Shown: positions 1-27,382 of the stretch, piece by piece
Layout of the letters: each line of letters begins with the position of its first letter
Position numbering within the stretch: position 1 is the first letter of the stretch
Source of the DNA: Paratrimastix pyriformis
Lineage: Eukaryota; Preaxostyla; Paratrimastigidae
Assembly: GCA_027972325.1 (NCBI GenBank)
Contig: JAPMOS010000004.1
Span: forward strand, 1,077,501-1,128,783
Length of the DNA stretch: 51,283 nt
Reading direction: 5' to 3'
Notes under the pieces: generated by a model
Databases searched by the model: none
What the model saw: the letters and a program-made list of their open reading frames with translations, nothing else
What the model was told of the DNA's origin: nothing
Made by a program: the position numbers and the translations under genes

Positions 1-1528
1 GATGCTTGGATGCTCGGGTGATTATTGGATGATGATTATGATGATGATTATGATTGTGATGATGATGCTGGCCCGAAAATGATCCCCGAACGGACAGACC
101 ATCGGCATTGGTCTGCAGCACGATGACCGTCCCACCGACCGTCCCGCGAGGCTCCAACCCCAGGGCGACCATACTCGACGAGGCCACATCCAGTGAGTGG
201 TCCAGGGGTCGGCCGGGCAGACTGGGGGTGCTGAAGTTGGCCGTGGCCGTGATCTCGAAGGAGAGCGTCTCCGTGAAGGATTTGCCGCCTGGGAGGAGAA
301 AGGAGGTGAGTCTTGGAACCTCCCATCCCACCCCCCCGTGCAAGCCGGTCCCAAGGAGGGAGAGAGGATGCAGGGCAGGATGACGGACGCCAGTTGTAAA
401 GTTGCACGGCGGCGTGCCACTCGCCCCGGGCGACAAACCCGAGCAGGGTCATATCAGAGGAGATGTCCAGGGCGCAGCCCCAGCACCCGTTGAACCCGGG
501 TGGGGCCCGCAGGACCTGCACCAGGGCCCAGGTCCCGTTGGCTGGCCGACGGGGCAGGGGAAAAGCAGATGATTGGATGATGATGATGGTGATGATGATG
601 GTGATGGTGGTGATGGTGGTGATGATGGTGGTGATGGGTGATGATGATCGGATGATGATCGGATGATGATCGGATGATGATCGGATGATGATCGGATGAT
701 GACGAATGATGCTGCTGCTGCTGCTGCTGCTGGATGATGATCTGGATGCTGACCGAGGGATGGCGACGGACCGGTGCGGTCGTAGATCTGGATGGGGGTG
801 TTGGCCTCGGGGTCCCAGGATCCCACCGCGGCCCGCGACCCGACCAGCGAGACGGACATCCCGAAATAGGTCGAGCGCCCCGTGGGTAACAGCGTCTGGA
901 CCAGGGTCCAGTCTGACCAACCCAATGGGTTGGTGAGACCAGAAGTGAATTTGAAACAGACCGTCGCCATTTTCGGTCTCCTGATAAATGTAGGCCGCCC
1001 CGGAGGAGCCGACCAGGAGGTAGGAACCGGAGAGAGAGACAGAACAACCGAAGGTGCGATCCGGGGTGTGTGGCTTCAGAATGGTCGATGCCGAAGAAGA
1101 AATAATCAACACACTCCCCGATTCTTCCGACTCGTCCAGGGTGATGGCACCCAAGACGGATAACTCTTCATCGCAATCCAACGAAAAACCGAGTCCCGGG
1201 GCTTCGTAAGTGTGCGCGAGCTTGGAGAAAAAGTTACATGGTAAAAAAGAAAGAAGGAAAGGGAACATACCTGCCACGTGGAACCGAGAGAAGAATAATA
1301 AAAGGCCCGGTTGAGCCCTGATGCTCCGATGAGGATTGCTGCGCCAAATAAAAAGGAAGGACATAACCAGAATGAACAGGGGCAAAATCGGGACAAACCG
1401 TGGTTTCCACACACAGCAACCTGGGAGCCGAAATGAGCCTCTTCGCTTTGGATCGGCGGGGGAAGCCGAGTGGCCAGAGCAAAGTGAAAGGCAAACAGGA
1501 CTAGAAGAATCTCCCTTGGCTGCAACAT
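1..1528 (-). CDS. Secreted FG-GAP (integrin-alpha-like beta-propeller) protein, 5' part, multi-exon
   Basis: I recognise FG-GAP blades, so this is probably a beta-propeller surface or secreted protein for adhesion or ligand binding. Exons on the minus strand in order are 1528-1399, 1201-962, 913-772, 541-389 and 288-100. The gene then enters an ATC-rich intron and leaves the window. The start ATG at 1528 opens a signal peptide (MLQPREILLVLFAFHFALAT). Blade motifs follow: FGSQVAVCGN in exon 1, FGCSVSLSGSYLLVGS ending in AYIYQ in exon 2, FGMSVSLVGSRAAVGS with IQIYD in exon 3, and GCALDISSDMTLLGF with VQLYNW in exon 4. All five introns are phase 1 and begin GTTTGT, GTCTGT or GTCCGT. The 230-nt intron at 771-542 is filled with (GAT)n and (CTG)n repeats. 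Family assignment is good. The ligand and full length are unknown because the 3' part is missing. Confidence 0.75.
542..771. repeat. Trinucleotide microsatellites in an FG-GAP intron
   Basis: Imperfect GAT/GGT trinucleotides run from about 573 to 640. An eight-base GATGATCG-type unit follows to about 700, then a perfect CTG run of about nine units near 711-732. All lie inside the intron between FG-GAP exons 3 and 4, so the histidine and glutamine runs in conceptual translations are not protein. Confidence 0.8.
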
Positions 1529-1698
1529 CTTAAACCGTGGGTGATGACAGGGCGGCGTGACGCCAGTGAAAAAAATAACCTCAACCGAACCGCGGGAAGG
1601 CACACAAATCTGGGAGAAGCCGGGGTCGCTGTGTGCGGCCGAGGTCTGTGATCCGCTTGTCCCCGTCCTGAGATTCCCCCTTTCCGTAGGCACATATC
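1529..1698. promoter_or_regulatory. Short divergent intergenic region (candidate bidirectional promoter)
   Basis: Only 170 bases separate the start codons of the minus-strand FG-GAP gene (1528) and the plus-strand SNF2 gene (1699). Both promoters and 5' UTRs must therefore lie here or overlap the genes. I see no clear TATA box or initiator motif. The call rests on gene geometry alone. Confidence 0.4.
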
Positions 1699-18559
<16,861 letters not shown>

Positions 18560-18688
18560 TCCCCTTTCCTTCCCCTCCCCCTTCCATTCCCCCATCTTCC
18601 CCATCATTTATCTTCGTCTGTGCGAACGATGACCTCTGCCGTCTCCGGACGGCAGAGAGCCCAATTGGCATGAGCGGCTATTTTCGTA

Positions 18689-19992
18689 ATGCACAAAAGA
18701 CAGCCGGACGACAGCCCCCGGCGCGGCCGCTCACGTGCTCGGTCTCGCTCACCTGAAGACCGCTTTCGGGCGACTTCACGAAGCGAACCAGAGCGGCAGC
18801 GATCGTTCGTTCCCGATGCCATTGATGAGGAGAGTCGACGTCGCCGATGGGCCGAACTCGATCGGGAGGAGGAGGAGCGGGAGCGTCGAAAAACTGCTGC
18901 TCAAAAAAAGCTTGAGGAAACAGCGCGGCTGGCAGCAGAACACAGGAAGGAGGTTTGACATCGTTTTGATCGATCGTTTTTTTACCTTTCTCGCAACAAC
19001 AGACCAGGGCGATCGTGAGCCAGGTCCGAGGGAAACTCCGTCAAAAGCGTCTGTCAACTCCATGCGCGCCAGATCATCAGACCGATTCATCACTTGTCCT
19101 CAGCATCTCGTGACCCCGATCGCCCCGTCGACGACGACGATGGCGAGCCTCCTTCACCGAAGCAAGACAAACTCGATTACCAGTCTGTGCAGTGCTTGTC
19201 TTTTTTGTGAACCTACTCTGACGTTCCGGCCCACAGATATGTCCCCAACGAGGACAAGGAGGTGCTCGAGTCTGCTCTGCCCCGGGTTGATCTGCACAAC
19301 CCACGAACCCAGGCCATGATTGACGCCATCGAGGCCGGCGGATCCTCCCTTGCCGAATCAGGCGTCTATGGTCTGTGGTGAGGCAGACCGCATATGGGTG
19401 GCTCTCTCCGGGTCTCTGGTGGCTCTCTCCGGGTCTCTGGTGGCTCTCTCCGGGTCTCTGGTGGCTCACCGGGTCTCTGGTGACTCTCTCCGGCTCTGAG
19501 TCTCGGGGTGACCGATCCTCTCTCGGGTGGCTCTCTCCGGGGGGTCGCAGAGGAGGCCCTGTCCCGCCGGACGGAGGAGCAGCAACACCTCACCAGTCAC
19601 GACGATGCCATTTTTGGGGCCCTGCCGGCGACGAGGCCATTGGGGAATAGCCGCCATCGACCTCCCCTGCCCACCCCCGGCGCGATCCTCCCATCCCCAA
19701 CTCCACCACCACCCCCGCCACCACCACCACCCCCGGCCCCATCACCCCCATCAGTGGCTGTCCCCACGGGTCGGATGATGCCCGTGTCGGCAGTGGTCAA
19801 CACCAAGGTTTGGTTCTTGACCTTTCACAACTTGAGCTCACGCCGTGGCATAGTTGCTCAAGCCCACTGGGGGAGCAGACTGGCGCTCCATGTTCTTGGC
19901 GAAGAAATGACCCCATCGGACTGAACTCTGGATCGTCCCTTCATCAACACACGCATGGAGCCAACAGCGGTCGGAAGTGGCGAGCCGAATGA
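18689..19992 (+). CDS. Arg/Ser- and Glu-rich nuclear-type protein, function unknown
   Basis: I do not recognise the family. Exons: 18689-18952, 19003-19048, 19104-19182, 19237-19370, 19551-19807, and a tentative last exon 19978-19992 (WRAE then TGA). The N-terminus is RS-like (RRGRSRARSRSPEDRF), followed by a charged predicted coiled coil (RWAELDREEEERERR to ETARLAAEHRKE). Then come an acidic patch (VDDDDGEPPSPKQDK) and an ordered-looking stretch (YVPNEDKEVLESALPRVDLH). The last sure exon has a proline run and ends VSAVVNTK. The composition suggests an RNA-processing or splicing cofactor, by inference only. Phases agree at every junction. Donors are GTTTGA, GTCTGT, GTCTGT, GTCTGT and GTTTGG. 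The 3' end is uncertain. Confidence 0.6.
19390..19550 (+). repeat. 21-bp tandem repeat in an intron of the RS-like gene
   Basis: About four near-identical copies of GGTGGCTCTCTCCGGGTCTC (plus T) at about 19393-19485, with decaying copies to about 19540. They lie between exons 19237-19370 and 19551-19807. Each copy carries a GGGTCTCT donor-like string. Confidence 0.8.
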
Positions 19993-20260
19993 ACTTTGGT
20001 TCAACCGTTGCCGCGTTGTGCCATCTATTTCGTGAATTCACTTTCGTCGTGTTTGTGGTGGTGTGAATCGGTGCGAGATAATCAACTCGGAGCGAACAGT
20101 GCTCTGGCAACAATGAGGTTCCATTCTTGACATCGGGCCCAGTCCACACATTTACATTCGCATTGAGGAGTCAAAAATAACGGCGCACCGCGGAGCGAGA
20201 AGAAAGGGTGGAGCCTGCGTTTCCGGGGTGCGCCTCTCCCGAGGTAAAGAATTTGAATTA
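19993..20260. other. Intergenic region upstream of importin-beta
   Basis: 268 bases between the tentative end of the RS-like gene and the importin ATG. It is less GC-rich than its surroundings. I see no recognisable motif apart from a short AT-rich stretch just before the ATG (AATTTGAATTA). Confidence 0.4.
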
Positions 20261-23200
20261 ATGGAACATCTCACTCAGGTTCTCTTGAATGTTTTCAACC
20301 CTGCCAGTCTGTTCGAAATACCATCGTCAAATACATCATCTCTTCGTGGGAAATTTGTATTTCAGCTCGCGAGCAGTCCGAACAGTTCCTGAAGAGCGCA
20401 GAGCAGGCCAACTATGTCCGTTTTAGTCGTTCTCTCGTGTCCCAATGCACAGCTTTTTTATAATCGTTCGTCCATGTAGCCTATGTTCCTGCTTTCTCTT
20501 GCTGGGGAGCTTGCGAACAATGAGAAGCCCTCTCAGGCTCGTGGTATGGCTGGTTTGATCCTGAAGAACGCTCTTTATGCCAAGGTTTGATTGTCAACTC
20601 GATTTGGATCCAGGTCAACACAGCCTTTTCTCAGGAATCTCCTGAGCGTCAGCTGCAGCTGAACCAACAGTGGCTTGCTCTTGACCCCACTGTTCGCACG
20701 CAGATTAAACAGATGGTCAGTTGCTTCTTTCCACACTGGGCATTCACAATCACTCCGCAAACTATGCGCGCCACGTCGCTATTTCCAGGCTTTCGCCACT
20801 CTTTCTGCTGCTGATGCGGAGGCTCGTAACTCCGCCACTCAGGTCTGCGCATTTGCCCCACTGGAGTTCGTTCCTCAACACCGATGATTCCATCATCGCT
20901 CTTGACGACGCTCGCAGCTGGTTGCTCGGATCGGTGTTTGCGAGATCCCTGTTAACCAGTGGCCCGAACTGATCAATGAGCTCCTGAAGAACATGAAGCT
21001 TCCCAGCGAGCAGGTGCGCATGGCCACCCTGCAATGCCTCGGCTATCTTTGCCAGGATATGGTCTGTGCCTCCCTTCGCTTTTTTCTCTTCTCCATTTCC
21101 ATCACATCCATCAATTTTTTTTCACAATCCTCACCCGATTTCGTTTCTGGGGTGGTGTTGGATTCTCTGGTCCATATGCGGCTCCAGCCCGGCACTTACC
21201 TCGCCGCCTTCAGCAACCCCATCCTTCAGGCCGTCGTGACGGGCATGGCCAAGGACCAGAACGAGCAGATCCGGCTCTACGCCACCCGGGCCCTCTTCAA
21301 CGCCCTCGAATTCGCCCGCCGGAACCTGGAGACCGACAGCGAGCGGAACTACGTCATGAAGATCATCTGCGAGGCGACCCAGTCGGCAGACCCCAAGGTG
21401 CGGCAGGCTGCCTTCGAGTGCCTGGTCAAGGTCGCCGGGCTGTACTACCGGCACCTGGGCGAGTACATGGAGGCGATCTTCTCGCTGACTTTCAACGCCA
21501 TCCGGTCGGACCCCGCCGAGGAGGTCTCCCAGATGGCGCTCGAGTTCTGGGCGACCCTGTGCGAGGAGGAGATTGACCTGGCCAACGAGTGGGCCGAGTA
21601 CAACGAGGACCGCGAGAATAACGACCCGCCCGCGGTGCCCTCGGCCCAGTTCATCGAGAAGGCCCTGAAGTTCATGGTGCCCCTGCTCACCGAGGTGCTC
21701 ATGACCAAGGACGAAAACCAGGTCGGTGGCTGCTTCCCCCCCCCCCCCCCGCCTCCCTCCCCAACCCAGGGGGGGAGGGAGCAGCTCGATGGGAGGTACC
21801 CCCGCGCCGGGGGACCTCTCCTATTTTTCCCCAATCAGTACATATTCAACCCCGGCCTCCAACCTCACCGTCCCACGCACCGTCACTCCACCTCCTCAAC
21901 CCAGGACCCCGACGAGTGGAACAAGGTCATGGCCGCGGGCCACTGCCTGTCGCTCTTCGCCCAGAACGTGGGCGACTCGATCGTCGACCACCTGATGCCC
22001 TTCGTCCGGGACAACATCAACCACCCGACCCGCTGGCAGAACCGGGACGCAGCCATGCTCGCCTTCGGGTCGATCCTCGAGGGCCCCAGCAAGGAGAAGC
22101 TCGCCGGGCTTGTGGAGATGGTCCGGCACTTCGCGCCTCCCGCACCCCCACACACACACGGGTGCAGTGACATTCTGCTTCCACTTCGTTCTTCTCTTCG
22201 TGCTTCTTTCTACTTCCTCGGCACTCACCGACACAGACACACTCATCGAGTTTGCCACACCTTGGGGGGACCGATTGATCAACAGACAGACACACACCTC
22301 GCTTGGCTCACTTCCTCCTTCCCTCCCCCCCGTCGGATGTCGCTATAGTCGGTTCCGCGTATGCTTGAGGCTCTGAAGGATCCCTCCCTCCAGGTTAAGG
22401 ACACTGCCGCCTGGACCATCGGCCAGATCTGCGAGGTCCGCATTGGGATTCCGCATCACCCCCCTCCCCGATCCTCTCATGCCGGCATCCCCATCATCAT
22501 CATCCATTCAATCATCATCATCCAATCATCGTCACGTCATCATCCGTCCCATCATCAGCGTCTCCAATCATCATCACCATCATCATCCAATCATCATCCA
22601 ATCACCATCATCATCCAATCCTCATCATCGTCATCCAATCCTCATCATCGTCATCCAAGCATCATCATCGTCATCCAAGCATCATCATCATCCAAGCAAC
22701 CATCACCATCCGATCATCATACATCATCCAATCATCATCATCCAATCATCATCATCCAATCATCATCATCCAATCATCATCATCCAATCATCATCATCCA
22801 ATCATCCAATCATCCAATCATCATCATCCATCATCATCCAATCATCATCCAATCATCATCCAATCATCATCATCCAATCATCATCCAATCATCATCCAAT
22901 CATCATCATCACCCGCCCCGCCAGCTCCACCCCGAATCGATCGGCACGAAGCTCTTCGAGGTGATGGGCGCCCTGTACGAGGCCCTGTCGGACGTGCCCC
23001 GGGTGGCCAACAACGTCTGCTGGGCGCTGCACAACATTGCCAAGGCCGACCCCAACGCGGCCGACGACAGCAAGCCCACCAACCACCTGTCGCCCTACTT
23101 CCCCAAGCTGATCCAGAAGCTCATGGAAACCTCGGCTCGGTCTGCCGTCCCGCGGGGGGCAAAGGGGGGAGGGATGTTTGTTTGATGCTTGCGGCATTTG

Positions 23201-24179
23201 AGGAGTGAGAAGCTCATGGAGACCTCGGCTCGGTCTGTCGTCCCCGCGGGGGATGCTTTTGTTTGATGCGTGTGGCATCTGATGAGGAGTTCAGCTTTTT
23301 TTATTTTTCAAAATGTGATGCGCACTGGCTCCGATCAGAAAAAATGCGGGTTGAATGACTTTGGTGTTGGTGTTGTTGGTGTTGTTGTTTCTGATGCGAA
23401 ATGTGTTGTTTCTGATGTGAAATATGTCCGCTCACACTTCCTGCCCCTCCCCCGCCCCTTGCCCACTCGCCCCCCTCTCCCCGACCAGCGAGGACGCCGA
23501 CGAGAACAACCTGCGCATGTCGGCCTACTCGGCGGTCAACGTCATGATCCAGAACGCTGCCCCCGACGTGTTCCCCGACGTGCTCGCCGTCGTGCCCACC
23601 CTCATCCAGCGCCTGACGGCCGCCCTGGGCATGACTGTCCGTTTTTGCTGTGTGCTGTGGGTGTCTGGGTGTGTTTGTGTGTGGGGGACTGATGCATCAC
23701 AATGTCTCCGAAAATTCAATGCAGGAGTGCAGCCAGCGCTGCCAAAAACACCGTCTTTCGACTGACCCTCCCCACACACATCCATGCCCATGCCGATATC
23801 TCCCCTGTCTTGATTCTCATTTTTTTGAATTTCTGAATTTTTGAATTTTTTTTTGTCGACTCCTCCCCCCCGGCCCAGTGCAACTCGACCGAGGACCGCG
23901 AGGAGCAGTACGACCTGATTGCCCTGCTGTGCGGTGTCGTCCAAGTCATCCTGCAGCGGTGCGGCGGCCTCTGCCGGCCCGTTGTCCCCCAGCTGATGGG
24001 CCTCTTCGTCCAGGTGATCAACGCCCACTCGGCCACCGTGCAGGAGGAGGTGCTCCTCTGCATCGGCTCGGTCGCCAGCAGTCTGTCCATCCCCCCCTTC
24101 GTTGTGTCCATTCCCCTTCTGTGTGGCGCCCCGTTGGAGCTGGAATTGACAATCTGCGCCAAATATTTGTTGGTGTTGG

Positions 24180-24214
<35 letters not shown>

Positions 24215-25582
24215 TTGTCGTCCCCCAATGCCATTTTCTGCCCCCCCCCCCCCCCCCCCCCCCAAATAAAAATAAAATAAAACATCGGATGGAATTCCTC
24301 ACTCCGCCTTCCCTCCCTCCCCCGGTCTCTCCCTCCCTCATCATTCATCAATGCAGTTCTCGAGGCCGGCTTTGAGGAGTTCCTGCCCCACTTCATGCCC
24401 TTCATCCAGGCCAGCCTGCAGAACTACCAGGCCCACTCGGTGGTCGAGTGTGCCGTGGGGGTGGTCGGCGACATTGTCCGCGGCCTGGAGAAGCGCGTGG
24501 TCAACATCAGTGAACAGCTCATTGGGCTGCTGCTCGAGGCACTGCGGGTCTGCACGCTACCCCCACCGTCATCATTCCAATCATCATCCAATCACCATCC
24601 ACCCACCACCACCACCAACTGCCACCAACTACCACCAACTACCACCAACTACCACCACCACCACCACCAACTACCACCACCACCACCAACTACCACCACC
24701 ACCAACCACCACCATCCACCACCACCACCAACCACCACCAACCACCACCACCACCTTCTCCGATCGAGCCCCCACCCGCCTCACCCTCACCCTCACCCTC
24801 ATCACCCTTTCCACCACCCCGCCCAACCAGGCCCCGGCCCTGAACCCGAAGGTCAAGCCCTCGATCCTCTCGGCCCTGGGCGACGTGGCCATGTACGTTG
24901 GCCAGGTCTTCGTCCGCCACCTGCCCGCCGTCATGGGCATGTGCCGTGACGCCTCCCAGACCCAGGTCGATCTGTCCAATCCCGACCAAGTGGCCTACCT
25001 GAACGAGCTCCGCGAGGCCATTTTCGACTGCTACACGGGCATCCTGCAGGGCCTGCGGTCGGAGCACCAGGGGGATATCTTCCTGCAGTATGTCGAGTCG
25101 GTCGTGGCCTTCATCACCATTGTCGAGCAGGACGAGGACAGGTATGACGGGGTCACCCGGTCCTGCGTCGGCGTCATCGGGTCGGTTTGGCCTCCTGCCC
25201 CCCCCATGCCCCCCGTGCCTGCTCCGTGCCTGCTGCTCCCCTGGTCATGACCACCCCCCCACCCGGTCATTCTCACCACCACCCAACACCCCCGGCCAAT
25301 GCTTTTCGGCTGCCTCAACCAATATCACCCCGGGCATATGATCACCCCACCTTGTGGTCATGATCACCCCACCCCGGTCCCCAGCCCTCACACTCGCTCA
25401 CTTTCCTTCTCTCGTTCCGATGTTCCGTTCGCAGTGACCTGGCCAGCACACTGGGCTCCAAGGTGCGCAGCTACATGCACAAGGACTTTGTCAAGCACCT
25501 CATAAGGGACGCCATCAACTCGCCCGACGCGGCCACCAAGCAGATCGGCGAGTGGGCCAAGGAGATGATCAAGCCCATCTAA
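20261..25582 (+). CDS. KPNB1: Importin subunit beta-1 (karyopherin beta), complete, 15 exons
   Basis: Nuclear import receptor that binds importin-alpha, Ran-GTP and FG nucleoporins. Exons: 20261-20306, 20366-20415, 20480-20584, 20614-20715, 20789-20842, 20918-21061, 21188-21721, 21905-22120, 22349-22435, 22925-23139, 23489-23636, 23879-24080, 24357-24547, 24831-25180, 25435-25582. They total 863 codons plus TAA, close to the 876 of human importin-beta1. Every junction keeps phase. HEAT-repeat signatures include the N-terminal MEHLTQVLLNVFNP and TREQSEQFLKSAEQANY, GMAGLILKNALYAK, the acidic-loop neighbour DPDEWNKVMAAGHC, NRDAAMLAFGSILEGP, VKDTAAWTIGQICE, VANNVCWALHNIA and AMYVGQVFVRHLPAVM. Thirteen of 14 donors are GTC. 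Exons 1-6 use many T-ending codons, while exons 7-15 are almost all C/G-ending. Confidence 0.95.
22436..22924 (+). repeat. Importin intron with (ATCATCCA)n-type satellite
   Basis: 489-base intron, GTCCGC to GCCAG. About 22484-22915 is built of ATC, ATCC and ATCCAATC units in changing order. Splicing joins the exon ending QICE to LHPESIGTKLF. Confidence 0.85.
23123..23300 (+). repeat. Tandem duplication of the importin exon 10 3' end with its splice donor
   Basis: The segment AGAAGCTCATGGAAACCTCG through the donor and GTTTGTTTGATGCTTGCGGC recurs about 84 bases downstream with about 10% differences. A second CTCGGCTCGGTCTGT donor results. Only the first copy is needed for the reading frame. 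See findings. Confidence 0.75.
24548..24830 (+). repeat. Importin intron with (ACC)n microsatellite
   Basis: 283-base intron, GTCTGC to ACCAG. ACC/ACT trinucleotides cover about 24597-24755 with Asn/Tyr/Pro/His-coding variants. It lies between LLLEALR and APALNPKVK. Confidence 0.8.
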
Positions 25583-26085
25583 AACAAGCAAAAAAAAAAC
25601 AGCCAACATCCCCCCCAAGGTTCCATCCTCTCTTCCCCCCCACCGTTTTTTCGCAATCTTTCCCACGCGCCCCCCCTTCCCCGCGTTGGGTGGGGTCTAT
25701 GGGGAGGGATGACGCTTGTTTTTTTTCCCCCAGATCTGCCACTCCCCTCCTCCCGATCCCTCCCCTGCCCCCTTTCTTTCCCTTGATCGGTGGGTGTCAG
25801 GGCCAGTCGCCCCGTTTGTGTGCCATCCCCTTCCCCTTGGCCACAGACAGGTTTCCCCCCCGCCCGTGCCACTATCGCGGGGCCTCCCCCTCCTCCCTTT
25901 TTTTTTTGCACCGCTTCACTCCCCTTCCTGCCCACGAACGCACTGCTTGGGGCGATGCGTTACGCTGTGCCGTGCAGGGCGGTGGTGTTGCGCGCCAACA
26001 ACCCCTGTTGATCACATCACCCCGGGGACCCTCCCATCTCCTCGCTCGCGTCCACGAGATTCCGTCCGACCACCATGGTCCCCTT
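25583..26085. other. 3' flank of importin-beta: pyrimidine-rich spacer
   Basis: Begins with the importin 3' UTR (A-rich AACAAGCAAAAAAAAACAGCC). About 450 bases of C/T-rich sequence with short homopolymers follow. I see no conserved protein signature in any frame. Confidence 0.4.
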
Positions 26086-26893
26086 AGTGTAGCTAAGGTT
26101 TTGAAAAATTCAAAATTTTGACAGGGTTGCGCCCGCCGTTTAGAGAGCTGGTGTCCAAAACCCGGCAGGGTACCCAAAACCCGGCGTATGGCGGCGTTCG
26201 CATTGTACCGGTGTCAGACCGCCGGGTCGTTCGGAGGGTGTCGGTCATCCCCCGGCCCACCCGCTGCGCCCAGCCCCACGCCCCCAAGTCGTCGCAGTCA
26301 CGAAGCCCGGCCTCCCTGCCCGCGCCCCCTGGCTGGCCCGGACCCCGCCTCCCCTGTCATCTTTTTCGCACCCTCTGCCCCATCGTCACGACCCTGTCCG
26401 GGTTAGTGAAGGGTGCAATCTGCCACTGATCCTCTGGCAGGGTCTCGGGGCTGGGGGCTCACGAGAGCGACGGTTGAAAAAGGCGGCCCACTCCGGATCC
26501 CACCCATCGAGAGGTTCGCATCAGGGGGATGTGGCCGCCCGGGGGTCCCAGGGTGAATCGACTGGAAACGCGACACCCTAAGTGGCAGATCCAACTCGCC
26601 TTGCGTTCGGCACACCACACCTCCTCCCCCCTGGCCCCCCGGTCCCCGTCGACCCGACGGCTGCATCCCCCCATCTGGTGACGGACCTAACCCAAGTAGC
26701 GTCCACGCTACTTGACCCCCCATGTTTCTGTGTGGTCACCTTCCCCCCGACCCCCCCTGCAGGAACCCAAGAGACCCCACTCGGCTTCGTCATACTCCGC
26801 GATTCAGGTTGGGCCCTAGGTGGAGGGGTGGGGGGTGGTGGAGACCGAAAGGGGGTCAAAATGGGCCCAGTTTTCCAAATTCTTAGCTACACT
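26086..26893. mobile_element. Candidate 808-bp non-autonomous DNA transposon (MITE-like) with terminal inverted repeats
   Basis: The left end reads AGTGTAGCTAAGGTTTTGAA and the right end, reverse-complemented, reads AGTGTAGCTAAGAATTTGGA: 12 identical bases, then about 10 more similar ones. The AT-rich ends contrast with a GC-rich interior holding no transposase-like ORF. No convincing target-site duplication is visible (TT left, CG right). It lies in the intergenic space between importin-beta and the TIG gene, which suits an inserted element. Superfamily unknown. Confidence 0.5.
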
Positions 26894-27382
26894 CGGGGGG
26901 TGATGAGGATGCGTCAAGAGAAGCGATCAGCTCAGCGATGGTGACCTGCCAGTTTTCCTTCTTCGGATTGTTTTTGAGGCATGGCTCGCCGCACGAGTGA
27001 CGGCTTTTCCACCAACATCAAAAAAAAAAAAAGAATGGGCAGCAGCGTTGACCCGGGGACGATGTGCACAGGCCGGAAAAGACTGAAAGACAGTTTTCGG
27101 AAACCAAGGCATTGGGCCTTGAGTTTATTCTCTTCGAATCGAAGTCTACGGGGCAGAAACAAGGGATCTACGAAGAAGCAAACTGATATGTGGTCTGACG
27201 TGCGCCGCGGCGATTCCCACATTTCCCACTCACACCAACCGTTGTTTTGGTGCCAAAGACCCTCGACATGCGTGCCCAACACCAGCTCTTTGTTGTTTTT
27301 TTGAATTCGGTTTCTGGGACAGCCGCACGACACGGGGCAGTTTCCGCAGGCGAAAGAAAAGAAAGAAAAGACCCCGAAAGTG
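26894..27382. other. Intergenic region 5' of the TIG gene
   Basis: About 490 bases of ordinary-looking, less GC-rich sequence with short A and T runs (A12 near 27021, T7 near 27296). No recognisable coding domain was found. It presumably holds the TIG gene promoter and 5' UTR. Confidence 0.4.

Noticed and set aside
20131-20260. In-frame upstream extension of importin-beta (no stop before the ATG at 20261)
   Set aside because: MEHLTQVLLNVFNP aligns to the natural N-terminus of importin-beta, and the extension has a basic, non-HEAT composition with no homology I can see.
24241-24295. AAATAAAAATAAAATAAAAC as a poly(A) signal ending importin early
   Set aside because: It lies in an intron; the coding frame resumes at 24357 with ILEAGFEEFLPHF and continues to a normal C-terminus.
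26118-26944. ORFs of 90-120 codons inside the TIR element
   Set aside because: Pro/Arg-rich composition, no transposase DDE or helix-turn-helix signature, and overlapping on both strands.
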